From Lachnospiraceae bacterium AC3007 (GTDB taxonomy: Bacteria > Bacillota > Clostridia > Lachnospirales > Lachnospiraceae), in the NCBI GenBank assembly GCA_000621405.1, contig JHYK01000016.1, forward strand, positions 1 through 64,000: a DNA stretch of 64,000 nucleotides, read 5' to 3'. A program made the position numbers and the translations under genes. How positions within the stretch are numbered: position 1 is the first letter of the stretch; each line of letters starts with the position of its first letter. Shown here one piece after another: positions 7,565 to 16,223 of the stretch. Below the pieces are notes generated by a model that made no database searches, was not told the DNA's origin, and was given only the letters and a program-made list of their open reading frames with translations.

Positions 7565-9895
7565 ATGACAAAGAATCTCCGTAAAAAAATGATGAGGGAT
7601 CTGCGTCAGAATTTTGTGCAGTTTCTGGCTATATTCGTCATGTGCTTTTTTGCCATGTATGTGCTGGAGGCATTTGATTCCGATCAGTCAGGTAACTCGG
7701 ATGCGATAGACCGGTATTACAGGGATACGAATTTCATGGACCTGTATGCCGTATCGGAAGGATTCACGGACCAGGATATCATTGATATCAAGCAACTGCC
7801 CAATGTCAAAGATGCAGAACTCAGGGCGACCATAAACGGCAAAGTAAAGCTCGGTGAAGACAGGAAGATGGAGTTTAACTTCATCCGGACCAATAACATC
7901 TCAAAGATGCTTCTCTTTGACGGGGAACCTTATGAAGAAGGCAAGAGCGGTATCTGGATAGACAGGAACTTCGCATCCACATACGGGATCGTCGTAGGTG
8001 ATTCGCTTCAGTGCGTTTGTGACGGGATCGCATTTGATGAACCGGTGCGCGGCATCATGGACAATCCGGAACATCTTTACTTTATGATCGATGATACATA
8101 TACGGAGCCCGAAATAGGAGAGTATGGATTTGCTTTCCTTGATGCGGGAGAGTATCCGGGCATAAGGCTTAATTATGAATATGCATATGTGGATCTGAAT
8201 ACCGTTGAGAACCAGTTCCTTCTTGATGATCATGACATTCAGATGCTGGACAATGCAAAGATGGAGATCCTGGGAGCCCTGTCAAAGACATCGCTGTCTG
8301 TTGTGACAAAGAACAGGCAGGAAGGCTTCAGCTCATACAGCGGAGATATGGCTTACGATGCCATGATGGGAACGGTCTTTCCGCTTCTCTTTATCCTGAT
8401 CGCAATGCTGGGTATCGTGACGACGATGACAAGGCTTGTGACAAAGCAGAGGACGCTCATCGGAACACTGAAGGCGCTGGGATTCTCGCAGCCGGCCGTC
8501 ATGATCCACTACATATCATTTGTCGTGATAATAGCCCTTACAGGTAGCATTGCCGGAACTATTGCGGGCTGGTGGACTCTTGGAAAACAGATGAACTACA
8601 GTATGAATCTGTACTATTCCAACCCGTATGAGAGGATGGCGCTGTCGTCGAAGCCCGTGATAGTGATACTGCTCATATCGGTGATGGCGGGGATGGTGAA
8701 TTTCTTTGCGTGCAGGAAACTCCTTGTGCAGAGAGCGTCGGATATACTCCGCCCCGAACCTCCGGCAGTGATGGGAGCAGGTATGCTGGAAAAGACATTC
8801 CTTTGGAAGCTTTTTGATTTTGCGACCAAGTGGAATCTGAGGGATATCAACCGCAACAAGGGACGTACCTTTATGGGTATACTCGGAGTAACGCTCACTT
8901 CAGCACTGATGCTTACTTCATTCGGAGCGAACGAGGTAAACCATATGATAGATGAGTGGCAGTACGATGATCTTACACCCGCTAATTACACTGTCACTTT
9001 CAACTCCAATGCCGGATACGGCGTCGTATATGATTATGCGAAGGCCTACGAAGGTCAGATGATACAGAACGATTCGGCAGAGGTGACTCATGGCGGTATG
9101 AACAGAATGTATAATGTGACCATCGTGGATGAAGGCAATCTGTGCCGGTTTCAGGATGAAAACGGAGAATTCACCAAACTTCCGGATCACGAGATCGCGA
9201 TCAGCGCAAGAGTCGCGGAATATTTTGACATAGGTGTGGGAGACATCATAGACTTCAAGTTTCTCTCGAATAAGAAAGTCTACAGGAGCAGGGTGGGCCT
9301 GATCTTTAAGACGCCGGGCACCCAGGGACTGGCCATGACAAGAAAGTGTGCCGAGGAGCTTACGGTGTCATTTGAGCCGAACCTGTTATATACGGACATG
9401 TCGGTTCCGACTTCATTTATGAAGGACCGGCCTGAGATATCCAGTGTGATCGCCAGGGAAGACTATATCAAGGCGGTAAGGGACAGATCCGAGGGAACAG
9501 ATGAGACAGTCACTTACACCATGGTCATTGCGATAATAGTCGGTGTGGTCGTGATGTATAATCTGGGAGTCCTGTCCTTCATTGAGAAGGTAAGGGAGAT
9601 CGCCACATTGAAGGTGCTTGGATTTCCCACGAAAAAGATCCGCTGGATACTGCAGCAGCAGAATATCCTTGTTACAGGCCTGGGAACAGCGGCCGGACTG
9701 ATATTGGGAATAAAGTTCCTCGAGATAATATTGGGAGGAATGGATGACGAGGTAGATTACATCTTTACACTGAGTCCCGTTCCGTACCTGTGCGCATTCT
9801 CACTGTCGTTCATATTGTCACTTATCGTGAACGGTCTGATATCGGCAAAAGTAAAAGAAATCAACATGGTAGAAGCACTTAAAGGAGTGGAGTAA
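7565..9895 (+). CDS. FtsX-like ABC transporter permease (MacB type, duplicated)
   Basis: This 776-residue protein has a first membrane helix at about 17-37, a large external domain, three helices at about 265-390, a second external domain and three more helices at about 650-765. That is the two-repeat arrangement of FtsX/MacB_PCD permeases. The segment MTRLVTKQRTLIGTLKALGF and its second-half equivalent IEKVREIATLKVLGFPTKKI are the cytoplasmic coupling helices that touch the ATPase. It follows the ATPase gene and abuts the adaptor gene (stop 9895, start 9896). The operon probably exports a peptide, lipid or antimicrobial. The substrate is not predictable. Confidence 0.9.
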   Translation: MTKNLRKKMMRDLRQNFVQFLAIFVMCFFAMYVLEAFDSDQSGNSDAIDRYYRDTNFMDLYAVSEGFTDQDIIDIKQLPNVKDAELRATINGKVKLGEDRKMEFNFIRTNNISKMLLFDGEPYEEGKSGIWIDRNFASTYGIVVGDSLQCVCDGIAFDEPVRGIMDNPEHLYFMIDDTYTEPEIGEYGFAFLDAGEYPGIRLNYEYAYVDLNTVENQFLLDDHDIQMLDNAKMEILGALSKTSLSVVTKNRQEGFSSYSGDMAYDAMMGTVFPLLFILIAMLGIVTTMTRLVTKQRTLIGTLKALGFSQPAVMIHYISFVVIIALTGSIAGTIAGWWTLGKQMNYSMNLYYSNPYERMALSSKPVIVILLISVMAGMVNFFACRKLLVQRASDILRPEPPAVMGAGMLEKTFLWKLFDFATKWNLRDINRNKGRTFMGILGVTLTSALMLTSFGANEVNHMIDEWQYDDLTPANYTVTFNSNAGYGVVYDYAKAYEGQMIQNDSAEVTHGGMNRMYNVTIVDEGNLCRFQDENGEFTKLPDHEIAISARVAEYFDIGVGDIIDFKFLSNKKVYRSRVGLIFKTPGTQGLAMTRKCAEELTVSFEPNLLYTDMSVPTSFMKDRPEISSVIAREDYIKAVRDRSEGTDETVTYTMVIAIIVGVVVMYNLGVLSFIEKVREIATLKVLGFPTKKIRWILQQQNILVTGLGTAAGLILGIKFLEIILGGMDDEVDYIFTLSPVPYLCAFSLSFILSLIVNGLISAKVKEINMVEALKGVE

Positions 9896-11389
9896 ATGAA
9901 AAAGATAATCAAAAGAGTCGTGATCATAATTCTTTGTCTGGCGGTCGTCGGAGGCGGACTTTATTATTATCTTACACCCGATACTCTCGAGGTCAAAACC
10001 GTAAGCAGAGGAACGATATCGCCGAGGCTTAGCGGGACAGGAACCGTCGAAGGAGACAGAAAACTCACCATCTATTCCGATGTCGGAGGTGTCATAGACG
10101 AGCGGTTTGTCGAGAACGGAGACCGAGTAAAGAAAGGCGACCTGCTGATCGGGTATTCGGGAGATTCGCAGCAGAACGAAGTAGATCTGGCTGCCACCGA
10201 CGTGGAATACAGCGAGAAGATCCTCGGAGCGGCGACCGACAACAGGGCTACTTATCAGAGCAAGTACAACACCGCGAAGAGAAAGATCGCTGAATGCGAG
10301 GCAGTATATGGTCTTCTGGAGCTCCAGATGATGTCGCTCAACTCCGGAGTGTATCTGAGTGATTACGAGCTGAATCAGAGAAAGAAGTGCTATGAAGCGG
10401 ATATAGCCAAAAAGGAAGGCGAACTGGCGGAGAAGCAGGCGAAGCTTACCAAGGTAGAGTCTGATCTCAAGGCAGCCGAACTGAAAGAGGAAAAGGATAC
10501 AGAGAAGATAGACGAATATATAGAGAAGGCCAAGGAGTATCAGGACGACATCGGCGATCTGAACGAGGACATATCAGATCTTCATAAAGATGAGATATGC
10601 CTCCCGCAGGAGGGAATGGATCCCGCGACTCATGACAGATATCTCGTGCTGGAGAATAACCTGAATACTGTGATGAGGATATGGACAGACGCGAAGACCG
10701 ACAAAGACACATCACAGTCCATGCTTACGGCATATCAGGAAATATATGCCGATGAGCAGCAGGTGGAGCGCGACAAGCTGACTCTTACACAGGCTGAGAA
10801 AGAGCTTGCGAAGGCCGTGAATGGCGGAGTGGCTCCCGAGGACGGCGTTATCACCGAATGTCTTGTGGATGTGGGAGCATATGTGGAAAAGGGAGTGCCG
10901 GTGATCGAGATGCAGACGGCCGGCAGCTACAAGATCAGGATGATGGTATCGAAGTATGATATCTCAGAAGTGCATGAAGGACAGGCCGCTGAGATCAAGA
11001 TCGGAAATATGAAGTATGACGGAAAAGTCTCCAAGATCAATCAGGCTGCAGAGAGCGACGCATCCGGCAAGGCGAAGGCATCCGTGGAGATCGACGTGGA
11101 CACGGAAGATAATCTGATCGTGGGACTCGATGCGGACGTTACTGTAATACTCGAGGATGCGATAAATGTCCTCAGGGTACCTTCGGAGTGCGTATACAAG
11201 GATGACGACGGATCGTTCGTCTATATCGTTACTGACGGGGAAGTCGCAAAAGAGTACATCACAACGGGCCGTGACGACGGTACGTACACTGAGATAGAGG
11301 GACTGGCAGAAGGCACTCATGTGGTCAGCGATCCCGGCGCGGCAAGCCACCTCGGCGAAGAGATAATAGAAGAGGAAGTCACCGAATAA
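9896..11389 (+). CDS. Efflux adaptor subunit (HlyD/MacA-like membrane fusion protein)
   Basis: This 497-residue protein has an N-terminal membrane anchor (about 7-27), a biotinyl-lipoyl-like half (GTISPRLSGTGTVEG, about 39-53), a long coiled coil (about 100-300, rich in Lys/Glu/Ala), the second lipoyl half (APEDGVITECLVDVGAYVEK) and a beta-barrel domain to the end (VPSECVYKDDDGSFVYIV). It is the extracytoplasmic partner of the upstream ATPase and FtsX permease, and the three genes form a tight operon. In a Gram-positive there is no outer-membrane channel, so it likely shapes or gates export at the membrane. The start is ATG directly after the permease stop, with GGAGTGG as ribosome site. Confidence 0.88.
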   Translation: MKKIIKRVVIIILCLAVVGGGLYYYLTPDTLEVKTVSRGTISPRLSGTGTVEGDRKLTIYSDVGGVIDERFVENGDRVKKGDLLIGYSGDSQQNEVDLAATDVEYSEKILGAATDNRATYQSKYNTAKRKIAECEAVYGLLELQMMSLNSGVYLSDYELNQRKKCYEADIAKKEGELAEKQAKLTKVESDLKAAELKEEKDTEKIDEYIEKAKEYQDDIGDLNEDISDLHKDEICLPQEGMDPATHDRYLVLENNLNTVMRIWTDAKTDKDTSQSMLTAYQEIYADEQQVERDKLTLTQAEKELAKAVNGGVAPEDGVITECLVDVGAYVEKGVPVIEMQTAGSYKIRMMVSKYDISEVHEGQAAEIKIGNMKYDGKVSKINQAAESDASGKAKASVEIDVDTEDNLIVGLDADVTVILEDAINVLRVPSECVYKDDDGSFVYIVTDGEVAKEYITTGRDDGTYTEIEGLAEGTHVVSDPGAASHLGEEIIEEEVTE

Positions 11390-11398
11390 GACGCGATA

Positions 11399-11507
11399 AG
11401 TCACCGGGGACATAAGTCACAGGGGAGTCACTAAGTCACTGGGGACGGTTCTCATTGATTCGATTTTGGGCAAAAAGGAGTCAGTGAGAACCGTCCCCGT
11501 TGACTTA
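11399..11507. repeat. REP-like inverted repeat, complete two-arm copy
   Basis: Left arm AAGTCACTGGGGACGGTTCT (from 11433) and right arm AGAACCGTCCCCGTTGACTT (to about 11506) are near-perfect complements separated by a spacer containing TTTTGGGCAAAAAGG. A partial extra unit lies at 11399-11430. This is the fullest copy of an element dispersed through the first 27 kb. It sits between the ABC operon and the MGMT gene and would fold into a very stable hairpin in RNA. Confidence 0.85.
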
Positions 11508-11523
11508 CGTAGAGGATACAGAG

Positions 11524-12162
11524 ATGAAAACAAGAGAGCAGGCTTTGAAATACGGACTGTCTTTCCCTGATACGTATCAGGATGCCCCGTTTCACGATGA
11601 TAACTGGCAGCTCGTCAGGTACAGAGGGAACAGGAAAGCCTTTTTATGGACATATGAGAAGGACGGATACGTCAATCTTAATGTAAAAGCGGATCCTGAA
11701 AAGGCGTTCTTCTGGCGTGATATCTACAAGTCCGTGCAGCCGGGATATCATCAAAACAAGCTTCACTGGAACACTGTCATCCTTGATGGAAGCATACCGG
11801 ACAGAGATATCAAGATCATGATCGAAGAGAGCTACACCCTGGTATCAGACAGTCCCTCGAAGAGGATATATGAGGCTGTAAAGAAGATCCCGTATGGCCA
11901 CGTGGCTACTTATGCTCAAGTAGCGGAGATGGCCGGCGACCGGAAGATGGCACGGGCTGTAGGGAATGCTCTTCATAAGAATCCCGATCCTAACGGGATC
12001 CCCTGTTATCGTGTCGTGAATGCCAGGGGAGAACTCGCCGGGGAGTTTGCTTTCGGCGGAGCGTGGAAGCAGGGCGAACTCCTTCAGGCTGAAGGGATCG
12101 AAGTGGTTGACGGCAGAGTCGATCTGGGCAAATATCAGCTGCGCGAGAAGAGAGACATATGA
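11524..12162 (+). CDS. YjbR/MmcQ domain fused to methylated-DNA-protein cysteine methyltransferase-like domain
   Basis: This 212-residue protein (ATG at 11524 with AGAGGAT upstream) has an MmcQ/YjbR-like N-terminal domain (about 1-110, ending [20 protein letters not shown]) and a C-terminal MGMT DNA-binding/active-site domain (about 118-200). The latter contains [20 protein letters not shown] and [15 protein letters not shown] proteins repair O6-alkylguanine by transferring the alkyl group to the cysteine of PCHR. Here the motif is PCYR, so the acceptor cysteine is kept but the histidine that activates it is tyrosine. Activity may therefore differ. The VOC gene overlaps its stop codon (ATGA). 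An upstream in-frame TTG lies inside the REP element and is unlikely. Confidence 0.85.
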   Translation: MKTREQALKYGLSFPDTYQDAPFHDDNWQLVRYRGNRKAFLWTYEKDGYVNLNVKADPEKAFFWRDIYKSVQPGYHQNKLHWNTVILDGSIPDRDIKIMIEESYTLVSDSPSKRIYEAVKKIPYGHVATYAQVAEMAGDRKMARAVGNALHKNPDPNGIPCYRVVNARGELAGEFAFGGAWKQGELLQAEGIEVVDGRVDLGKYQLREKRDI

Positions 12163-12542
12163 CAATAGAGCACATTGCAATGTATGTGAACGATCTGGAG
12201 TCTGCGAGGGACTTTTTTATAAAGTATTTCGGAGGCACGTCTAATGCCGGATATCACAATAAAAACACCGGATTCAGATCGTATTTCGTTTCCTTTGCGG
12301 ATGGAGCGAGGCTCGAGCTGATGAACAAGCCTGACCTTGATGATCCGGAAAAAACGCTCAACCGAACAGGTTTTGCTCATATTGCATTTTCGCTGGGAAG
12401 CAAAGAAAAGGTTGATGAAATAACGGCTCGACTGAAGGCGGATGGGTTCGAGGTGGTCAGCGGCCCCAGAACCACAGGAGACGGGTATTACGAAAGCTGT
12501 GTGAGTGTATTTGAGGGAAATCAAATCGAACTGACGGAGTAA
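12159..12542 (+). CDS. VOC family protein (glyoxalase/bleomycin-resistance fold)
   Basis: This 127-residue protein has the paired beta-alpha-beta-beta-beta modules of the vicinal oxygen chelate fold. It opens [20 protein letters not shown], with a metal-ligand-like His5, and has [18 protein letters not shown] in the second half and a final glutamate in GNQIELTE. Such proteins bind metal and act as lyases, dioxygenases or drug-binding proteins. The substrate is unknown. Its ATG overlaps the upstream stop by four bases (ATGA), so it is translationally coupled to the MGMT fusion. Confidence 0.85.
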   Translation: MTIEHIAMYVNDLESARDFFIKYFGGTSNAGYHNKNTGFRSYFVSFADGARLELMNKPDLDDPEKTLNRTGFAHIAFSLGSKEKVDEITARLKADGFEVVSGPRTTGDGYYESCVSVFEGNQIELTE

Positions 12543-12628
12543 TACTCGTCACCATCGCCCGGGGGCCGACTTGAAAGATGCAAGCCGTTCCCTGTAATAT
12601 GGACATAGATATATTGTGTTGATCGATC

Positions 12629-12662
12629 TACAGCATCGGGTAGCCAGATATCCGGTGCTGTA
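12629..12662. promoter_or_regulatory. Stable intergenic hairpin
   Basis: TACAGCATCGGGTA and TATCCGGTGCTGTA pair over 14 positions (two G-T wobbles) around a six-base loop. No T-run follows, so it is not a classical terminator. It lies between the VOC gene and the next membrane protein gene and could be an RNA-stabilising or processing structure. Confidence 0.4.
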
Positions 12663-12702
12663 TCAGTATTCCCTCAGCGGTGTGATCAGAAAGGAGTAAG
12701 GG

Positions 12703-13245
12703 ATGGAATATATACTGCTCATTAACGGCCTTTCGCCCTATCTGTACTATCTTGTGATCATGCTTTCACAGAAATACTCCCGTGCGATCCCGTATAAAAT
12801 CTGTCTGATATTTTTTTTGATCCAACTTGTCGTCACTGTCATTCTCAGTATTATCTGCAAAGACAAGAAGCGGCTGGCAAAAGTAACGATGATAAATAAA
12901 TTCGTTCAGATACCGTATTATGTATTCTTTTTTTTAGCGGCAGCCGCGTTCGTCATCTTAGGAACTGTTCTGGGCGGCATCGGTATATTATTTCTTCCGC
13001 TTTTTGTCGCGGTCGATTTCGGCGTTTTTCTCAGCACCCTGATACCGGAAGAGATCTGTACCATTAATCTCAGATCCGGGAAGCATATCACGACAGGAAA
13101 GTTTTTGCTGTATCTCGCAGGTAATGCATTCTATGTAGTGGATATAGTACTGTCAGTGCTGATATACAGAGAATATAAACGTGCTCAGGGACTGGAGTAC
13201 AGTAAAATAAAAAGTTATAGTAACGTATCAGAAACAGACATATAA
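12703..13245 (+). CDS. Small integral membrane protein, function unknown
   Basis: This 180-residue hydrophobic protein has about four to five membrane segments: about 5-20, 28-48, 68-110 (a long stretch that may form two helices) and 130-155. A basic cytoplasmic tail follows. I recognise no family signature. Translation starts at ATG 12703 behind AAAGGAGTAAGGG. Nothing around it gives a role. Confidence 0.7.
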   Translation: MEYILLINGLSPYLYYLVIMLSQKYSRAIPYKICLIFFLIQLVVTVILSIICKDKKRLAKVTMINKFVQIPYYVFFFLAAAAFVILGTVLGGIGILFLPLFVAVDFGVFLSTLIPEEICTINLRSGKHITTGKFLLYLAGNAFYVVDIVLSVLIYREYKRAQGLEYSKIKSYSNVSETDI

Positions 13246-13256
13246 TAAATGCAATT

Positions 13257-13418
13257 ATGAAAGCAAGCCTGCAATATCTGCGGATCCGTGGCAGGCTACA
13301 CCATGATAATAAGACGTGGGATCAAGAGTATCCGGATGCTCTTACAGACGCAGAATATTCGTTAAATAAAGACTTTGCCGGAGCAAGTGAGTTGAATACG
13401 ACGGAAGGTGTAAAATGA
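13257..13418 (+). CDS. Possible 53-residue protein coupled to the YitT-like gene
   Basis: ATG 13257 opens a frame encoding MKASLQYLRIRGRLHH and later NKDFAGASELNTTEGVK, ending at TGA 13416-13418. The stop overlaps the ATG of the following membrane protein gene (ATGA). The C-terminal part looks coding, but there is no clear ribosome site at its start. It may be a leader peptide or the tail of a decayed gene. Confidence 0.3.
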   Translation: MKASLQYLRIRGRLHHDNKTWDQEYPDALTDAEYSLNKDFAGASELNTTEGVK

Positions 13419-14080
13419 AAATTGAGAATCTGGGCAAAAGAATAGCAATGTCGCTGTTTGGAGTGATCATTTGCGCGATAAGTGTGGGCATATTTAAGAT
13501 CGCTGCGCTCGGCGTCGACCCCTTCCAGTCCTTCATGGCAGGCCTGGATTCGCTTGTCCCGATAAAATTCGGAACGCTGTATGTCATCACGAATGCCGTC
13601 CTTCTGCTTTTCGCGCTGATCTTCGACAGGCATTATATCGGTATAGCGACGTTCATCAATCTCTTCCTGCTGGGATATATCACGCAGTTTACGTATGACT
13701 ATCTCCTGACCGTGATCGTGGATCCATCAATGCCTGTAAGGGTGATATGCCTTGTTACAGGAGTCGTGATCATCTGCTTTGGTTCAGCATTTTACATGAC
13801 GGCGGATCTGGGAGTGTCTACATATGACGCCATAGCGCTTATCATATGTAACACGTGGAAGAAGGGCAGATTCCAGTATGTCAGGATCATCTCGGATCTG
13901 ATATGCGTGATCCTTGGCGTGGCCTTGTTCCTGGCCGCCGGAGGTGCGGTGAGCAGCATACCGACTATAGCAGGTGCAGGCACTATCATCACGGCTTTCT
14001 TCATGGGGCCTTTGATAGAATTCTTTAATGTGCATATCGCAAGACCTGTCTTAAATAGCTCAAAAATCAGAAAAGAATGA
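13415..14080 (+). CDS. YczE/YyaS/YitT-type integral membrane protein
   Basis: This 221-residue protein has five to six membrane helices. It shows the family pattern GIFKIAALGVDPFQSFMAGL (about 27-46) and its internal repeat AFYMTADLGVSTYDAIALII (about 127-146). These paired LGxxPxxxx/LGxSTYDA segments mark the YitT/YczE group, whose role is unresolved. The start is ATG with GGAAGGTG upstream. The next open frame overlaps its stop by four bases. Confidence 0.75.
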   Translation: MKIENLGKRIAMSLFGVIICAISVGIFKIAALGVDPFQSFMAGLDSLVPIKFGTLYVITNAVLLLFALIFDRHYIGIATFINLFLLGYITQFTYDYLLTVIVDPSMPVRVICLVTGVVIICFGSAFYMTADLGVSTYDAIALIICNTWKKGRFQYVRIISDLICVILGVALFLAAGGAVSSIPTIAGAGTIITAFFMGPLIEFFNVHIARPVLNSSKIRKE

Positions 14081-14349
14081 CAGTATTCCGGTATACATTC
14101 CGACGGGCAGGCAAGGAGCGGCCAGTATCCAAAGAGAAAAACTTAGAATCTGCATGCCGTAAAGAAAAACATAAAGCAAAGGCTGCGCTTTTATTTCTAT
14201 GCATATTTCTTATGCTGACGTTGTGTTCATGTACCATAAAATCCAATAAAAAAATCAGTGAAAAAGTGTTAAATATGAAAACGGAGAGCATGTGTTTAAA
14301 TAAGTCAATGAGAACCGTCCCCGTTGACTTATTGACTTATCCCAGTTGA
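14077..14349 (+). CDS. Short lipoprotein-like frame whose tail is made of repeat sequence
   Basis: This 90-residue frame has a basic N-terminus, a hydrophobic stretch ending in LTLCSCTIKS (about 41-52) that looks like a lipobox, then about 20 ordinary residues. Its last 17 residues (NKSMRTVPVDLLTYPS) are translated from a REP-like element at 14302-14339. It is probably the front end of a lipoprotein gene truncated by the repeat, or a non-functional frame. It overlaps the upstream stop as ATGA. Confidence 0.35.
   Translation: MTVFRYTFRRAGKERPVSKEKNLESACRKEKHKAKAALLFLCIFLMLTLCSCTIKSNKKISEKVLNMKTESMCLNKSMRTVPVDLLTYPS
14302..14339. repeat. REP-like palindromic element, single copy
   Basis: AAGTCAATGAGAACCGTCCC followed by CGTTGACTTATTGACTT matches the arm of the full element at 11433-11507. 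It lies inside the end of the short lipoprotein-like frame. Confidence 0.8.
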
Positions 14350-14405
14350 GTTGTCAAAATGATAAAGGTGTTAACTTGTTTCAATGAGTGAACAGGAGAA
14401 AAAGC

Positions 14406-15365
14406 ATGGATATCAACATTTTATTGGCTTTGCAGGAATTCAGGAACGGTGCGGGAGAATGCCTAGCTGAATTTCTTTCCGAGATGACTTTTTTGGGAGA
14501 AAAGGGTACTTCGCTGGTCATCATAGCCGCTATCTACTGGTGCGTCAGCAAAGAGTACGGCCAGTATTTCCTGATGGGCATGTGCGGCAACAGGATCCTC
14601 AACGGTTTTCTGAAGGTTACGGCCTGCGTCTACCGCCCGTGGCTCAGGGATGCGAGGATCGTACCCTACGGTGATTCCATGGAGACGGCTACCGGTTATT
14701 CCTTTCCGAGCGGACACAGCACAAACGCCGCCACATTGTTCGGCGGAGGGGCGATAAGAAAGGAACTGCCCCGGATCCTGCGGGTTTTTCTGGTGCTGTT
14801 CCTGGTCCTCATCGCGTTCAGTCGTATCTATCTTGGCGTGCATGCGCCGCAGGATATCATAGTCGGCTCATTGCTCGGGCTTCTTATCATGTGGCTGACA
14901 TTAAAGCTCATGAAATGGATCGAAGTGCACCCTGACAAGGATATCATGGTGATGCTGATAGGGATCGGGATCGCATTTGCAGTGGCGATATATGCTTCGG
15001 TGAAGCCCTATCCGGAGGACTTTGATGCAGCAGGGGAACTTCTGGTCGACGGTTCGAAAATGGCCAAGGACACTTTCAAATCTGTGGGAATGAGTATCGG
15101 ATTTCTGGCAGGCTGGGTTTTGGAGAGAAGGCGGATCGGCTTTTCAACCGACGTGCCCATGATGACAAGAGTCACAAGGCTTGTGACCGGTCTTTTCGGA
15201 TACTATGTTGTCGATCTTATCCTGTCATTTCTCCTGAAGGAGTGGATCCCCGGCGTGGGAGGCTCGCTCGCGTCCAATTTTCTGCAGATGTTCTATATTT
15301 CATTTTTATTCCCATGGTGTATGACACTTGCAGAAAAAAGGAGTCAGCAAGAACCGGCCCGGTGA
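14406..15365 (+). CDS. PAP2-family membrane phosphatase
   Basis: This 319-residue protein (ATG 14406, AGGAG eight bases upstream, preferred over an in-frame GTG at 14388) has about eight membrane helices. It shows the three acid-phosphatase motifs: KVTACVYRPW (C1 region, about 72-81), YSFPSGHSTNA (C2) and SRIYLGVHAPQDIIVG (C3, catalytic histidine in GVHAPQD). Members dephosphorylate lipid phosphates such as undecaprenyl pyrophosphate or phosphatidic acid at the outer membrane face. The last residues (about GVSQQEPAR-like, from 15340 on) are encoded by a REP-like element, so the natural C-terminus was probably replaced. Confidence 0.85.
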   Translation: MDINILLALQEFRNGAGECLAEFLSEMTFLGEKGTSLVIIAAIYWCVSKEYGQYFLMGMCGNRILNGFLKVTACVYRPWLRDARIVPYGDSMETATGYSFPSGHSTNAATLFGGGAIRKELPRILRVFLVLFLVLIAFSRIYLGVHAPQDIIVGSLLGLLIMWLTLKLMKWIEVHPDKDIMVMLIGIGIAFAVAIYASVKPYPEDFDAAGELLVDGSKMAKDTFKSVGMSIGFLAGWVLERRRIGFSTDVPMMTRVTRLVTGLFGYYVVDLILSFLLKEWIPGVGGSLASNFLQMFYISFLFPWCMTLAEKRSQQEPAR

Positions 15366-15423
15366 ATTATCCCCGTTGACTTATCGAAAGGAGGAGTCAG
15401 TGAGAACCGTCCCCGCTGACTTT
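15340..15423. repeat. REP-like element, two tandem copies
   Basis: A diverged copy at 15341-15383 (GAGTCAGCAAGAACCGGCCC onward) is followed by a clean copy at 15393-15423 (GAGTCAGTGAGAACCGTCCC then CGCTGAC). They overlap the PAP2 gene end and finish eight bases before the next start codon. Confidence 0.8.
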
Positions 15424-15430
15424 TTTTCAA

Positions 15431-16201
15431 ATGGCAGTAGAAGATGGCGCATGGATCATGCGCGGACTGGAGTGGAACGATCCGTACCGCATCCGCACAT
15501 GGCAGGAACTGATCAACTGGATAAATGAAGTCGGATTCCTCCCGCTCTTTGCGAACGGGATAGAGGGCTTTTCGGCGGAGGAACATGTGTCCCCCGATTA
15601 CTGGTGGACCGGAATTATCGATGAGGATCCCTGGGAGTGGAGGGAGATCATCGCTGCGAGTCATCAGGTGGCTTACGGCAAGTTCTTTGACCAGAAGGCC
15701 GGATTTATCAGCCTTGACTGGCTGCCGTATTTCGCCAATTACAGACGGAGCGGGTATGATTTTGATGCGCGCTGGGAAGACGGACTCGCGAACCGGAGGG
15801 AAAAGAAGATCATGGACCTGCTGACGGCAAAGGATGATGATGGAGACATCGTATTCCCCGATGACCAGATCCTGTCTACCGAGCTCAAGAAAAAAGCGGG
15901 CTTCGGCAAAGGCGGAGAGAAAAACTATCCCGGGATCATAACCGGACTCCAGATGCAGACCTATCTCGTGATCACTGATTTCCACAGGAGAAGAAATAAA
16001 CGCGGGGAGGAATACGGCATGCCTGTATCCGTGATGCTCCCGCCCGAAGCGGTATGGGGCTATGAGGCTGTGACAGGGGCATATAAAGAAAGTCCCGCAA
16101 AGAGCCGGCAGAGGATAGTCGACCGCATAAAGGAACAGTTTCCGGGAGCGGACGATGAAGATATTACAAAAATGATAGGAAAAAAACCGGATGGCATATG
16201 A
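15431..16201 (+). CDS. AlkZ-related protein
   Basis: This 256-residue protein matches, by remembered pattern, the Firmicute 'AlkZ-related' family (distant to the DNA glycosylase AlkZ/HTH_42). Characteristic stretches are VGFLPLFANGIEGFS (about 37-51), DPWEWREIIAASHQVAYGKF, GFISLDWLPYFANYRRSGYD and KKKAGFGKGGEKNYPG. The role is inferred to be DNA- or winged-helix-related, but no activity is established here. No Shine-Dalgarno precedes the ATG: a REP-like copy ends eight bases upstream and the nearest GGAGG is about 40 bases away, so expression may be reduced or depend on the upstream gene. Confidence 0.75.
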   Translation: MAVEDGAWIMRGLEWNDPYRIRTWQELINWINEVGFLPLFANGIEGFSAEEHVSPDYWWTGIIDEDPWEWREIIAASHQVAYGKFFDQKAGFISLDWLPYFANYRRSGYDFDARWEDGLANRREKKIMDLLTAKDDDGDIVFPDDQILSTELKKKAGFGKGGEKNYPGIITGLQMQTYLVITDFHRRRNKRGEEYGMPVSVMLPPEAVWGYEAVTGAYKESPAKSRQRIVDRIKEQFPGADDEDITKMIGKKPDGI

Positions 16202-16223
16202 ACAAATCAGGAAGAAATAAGAG

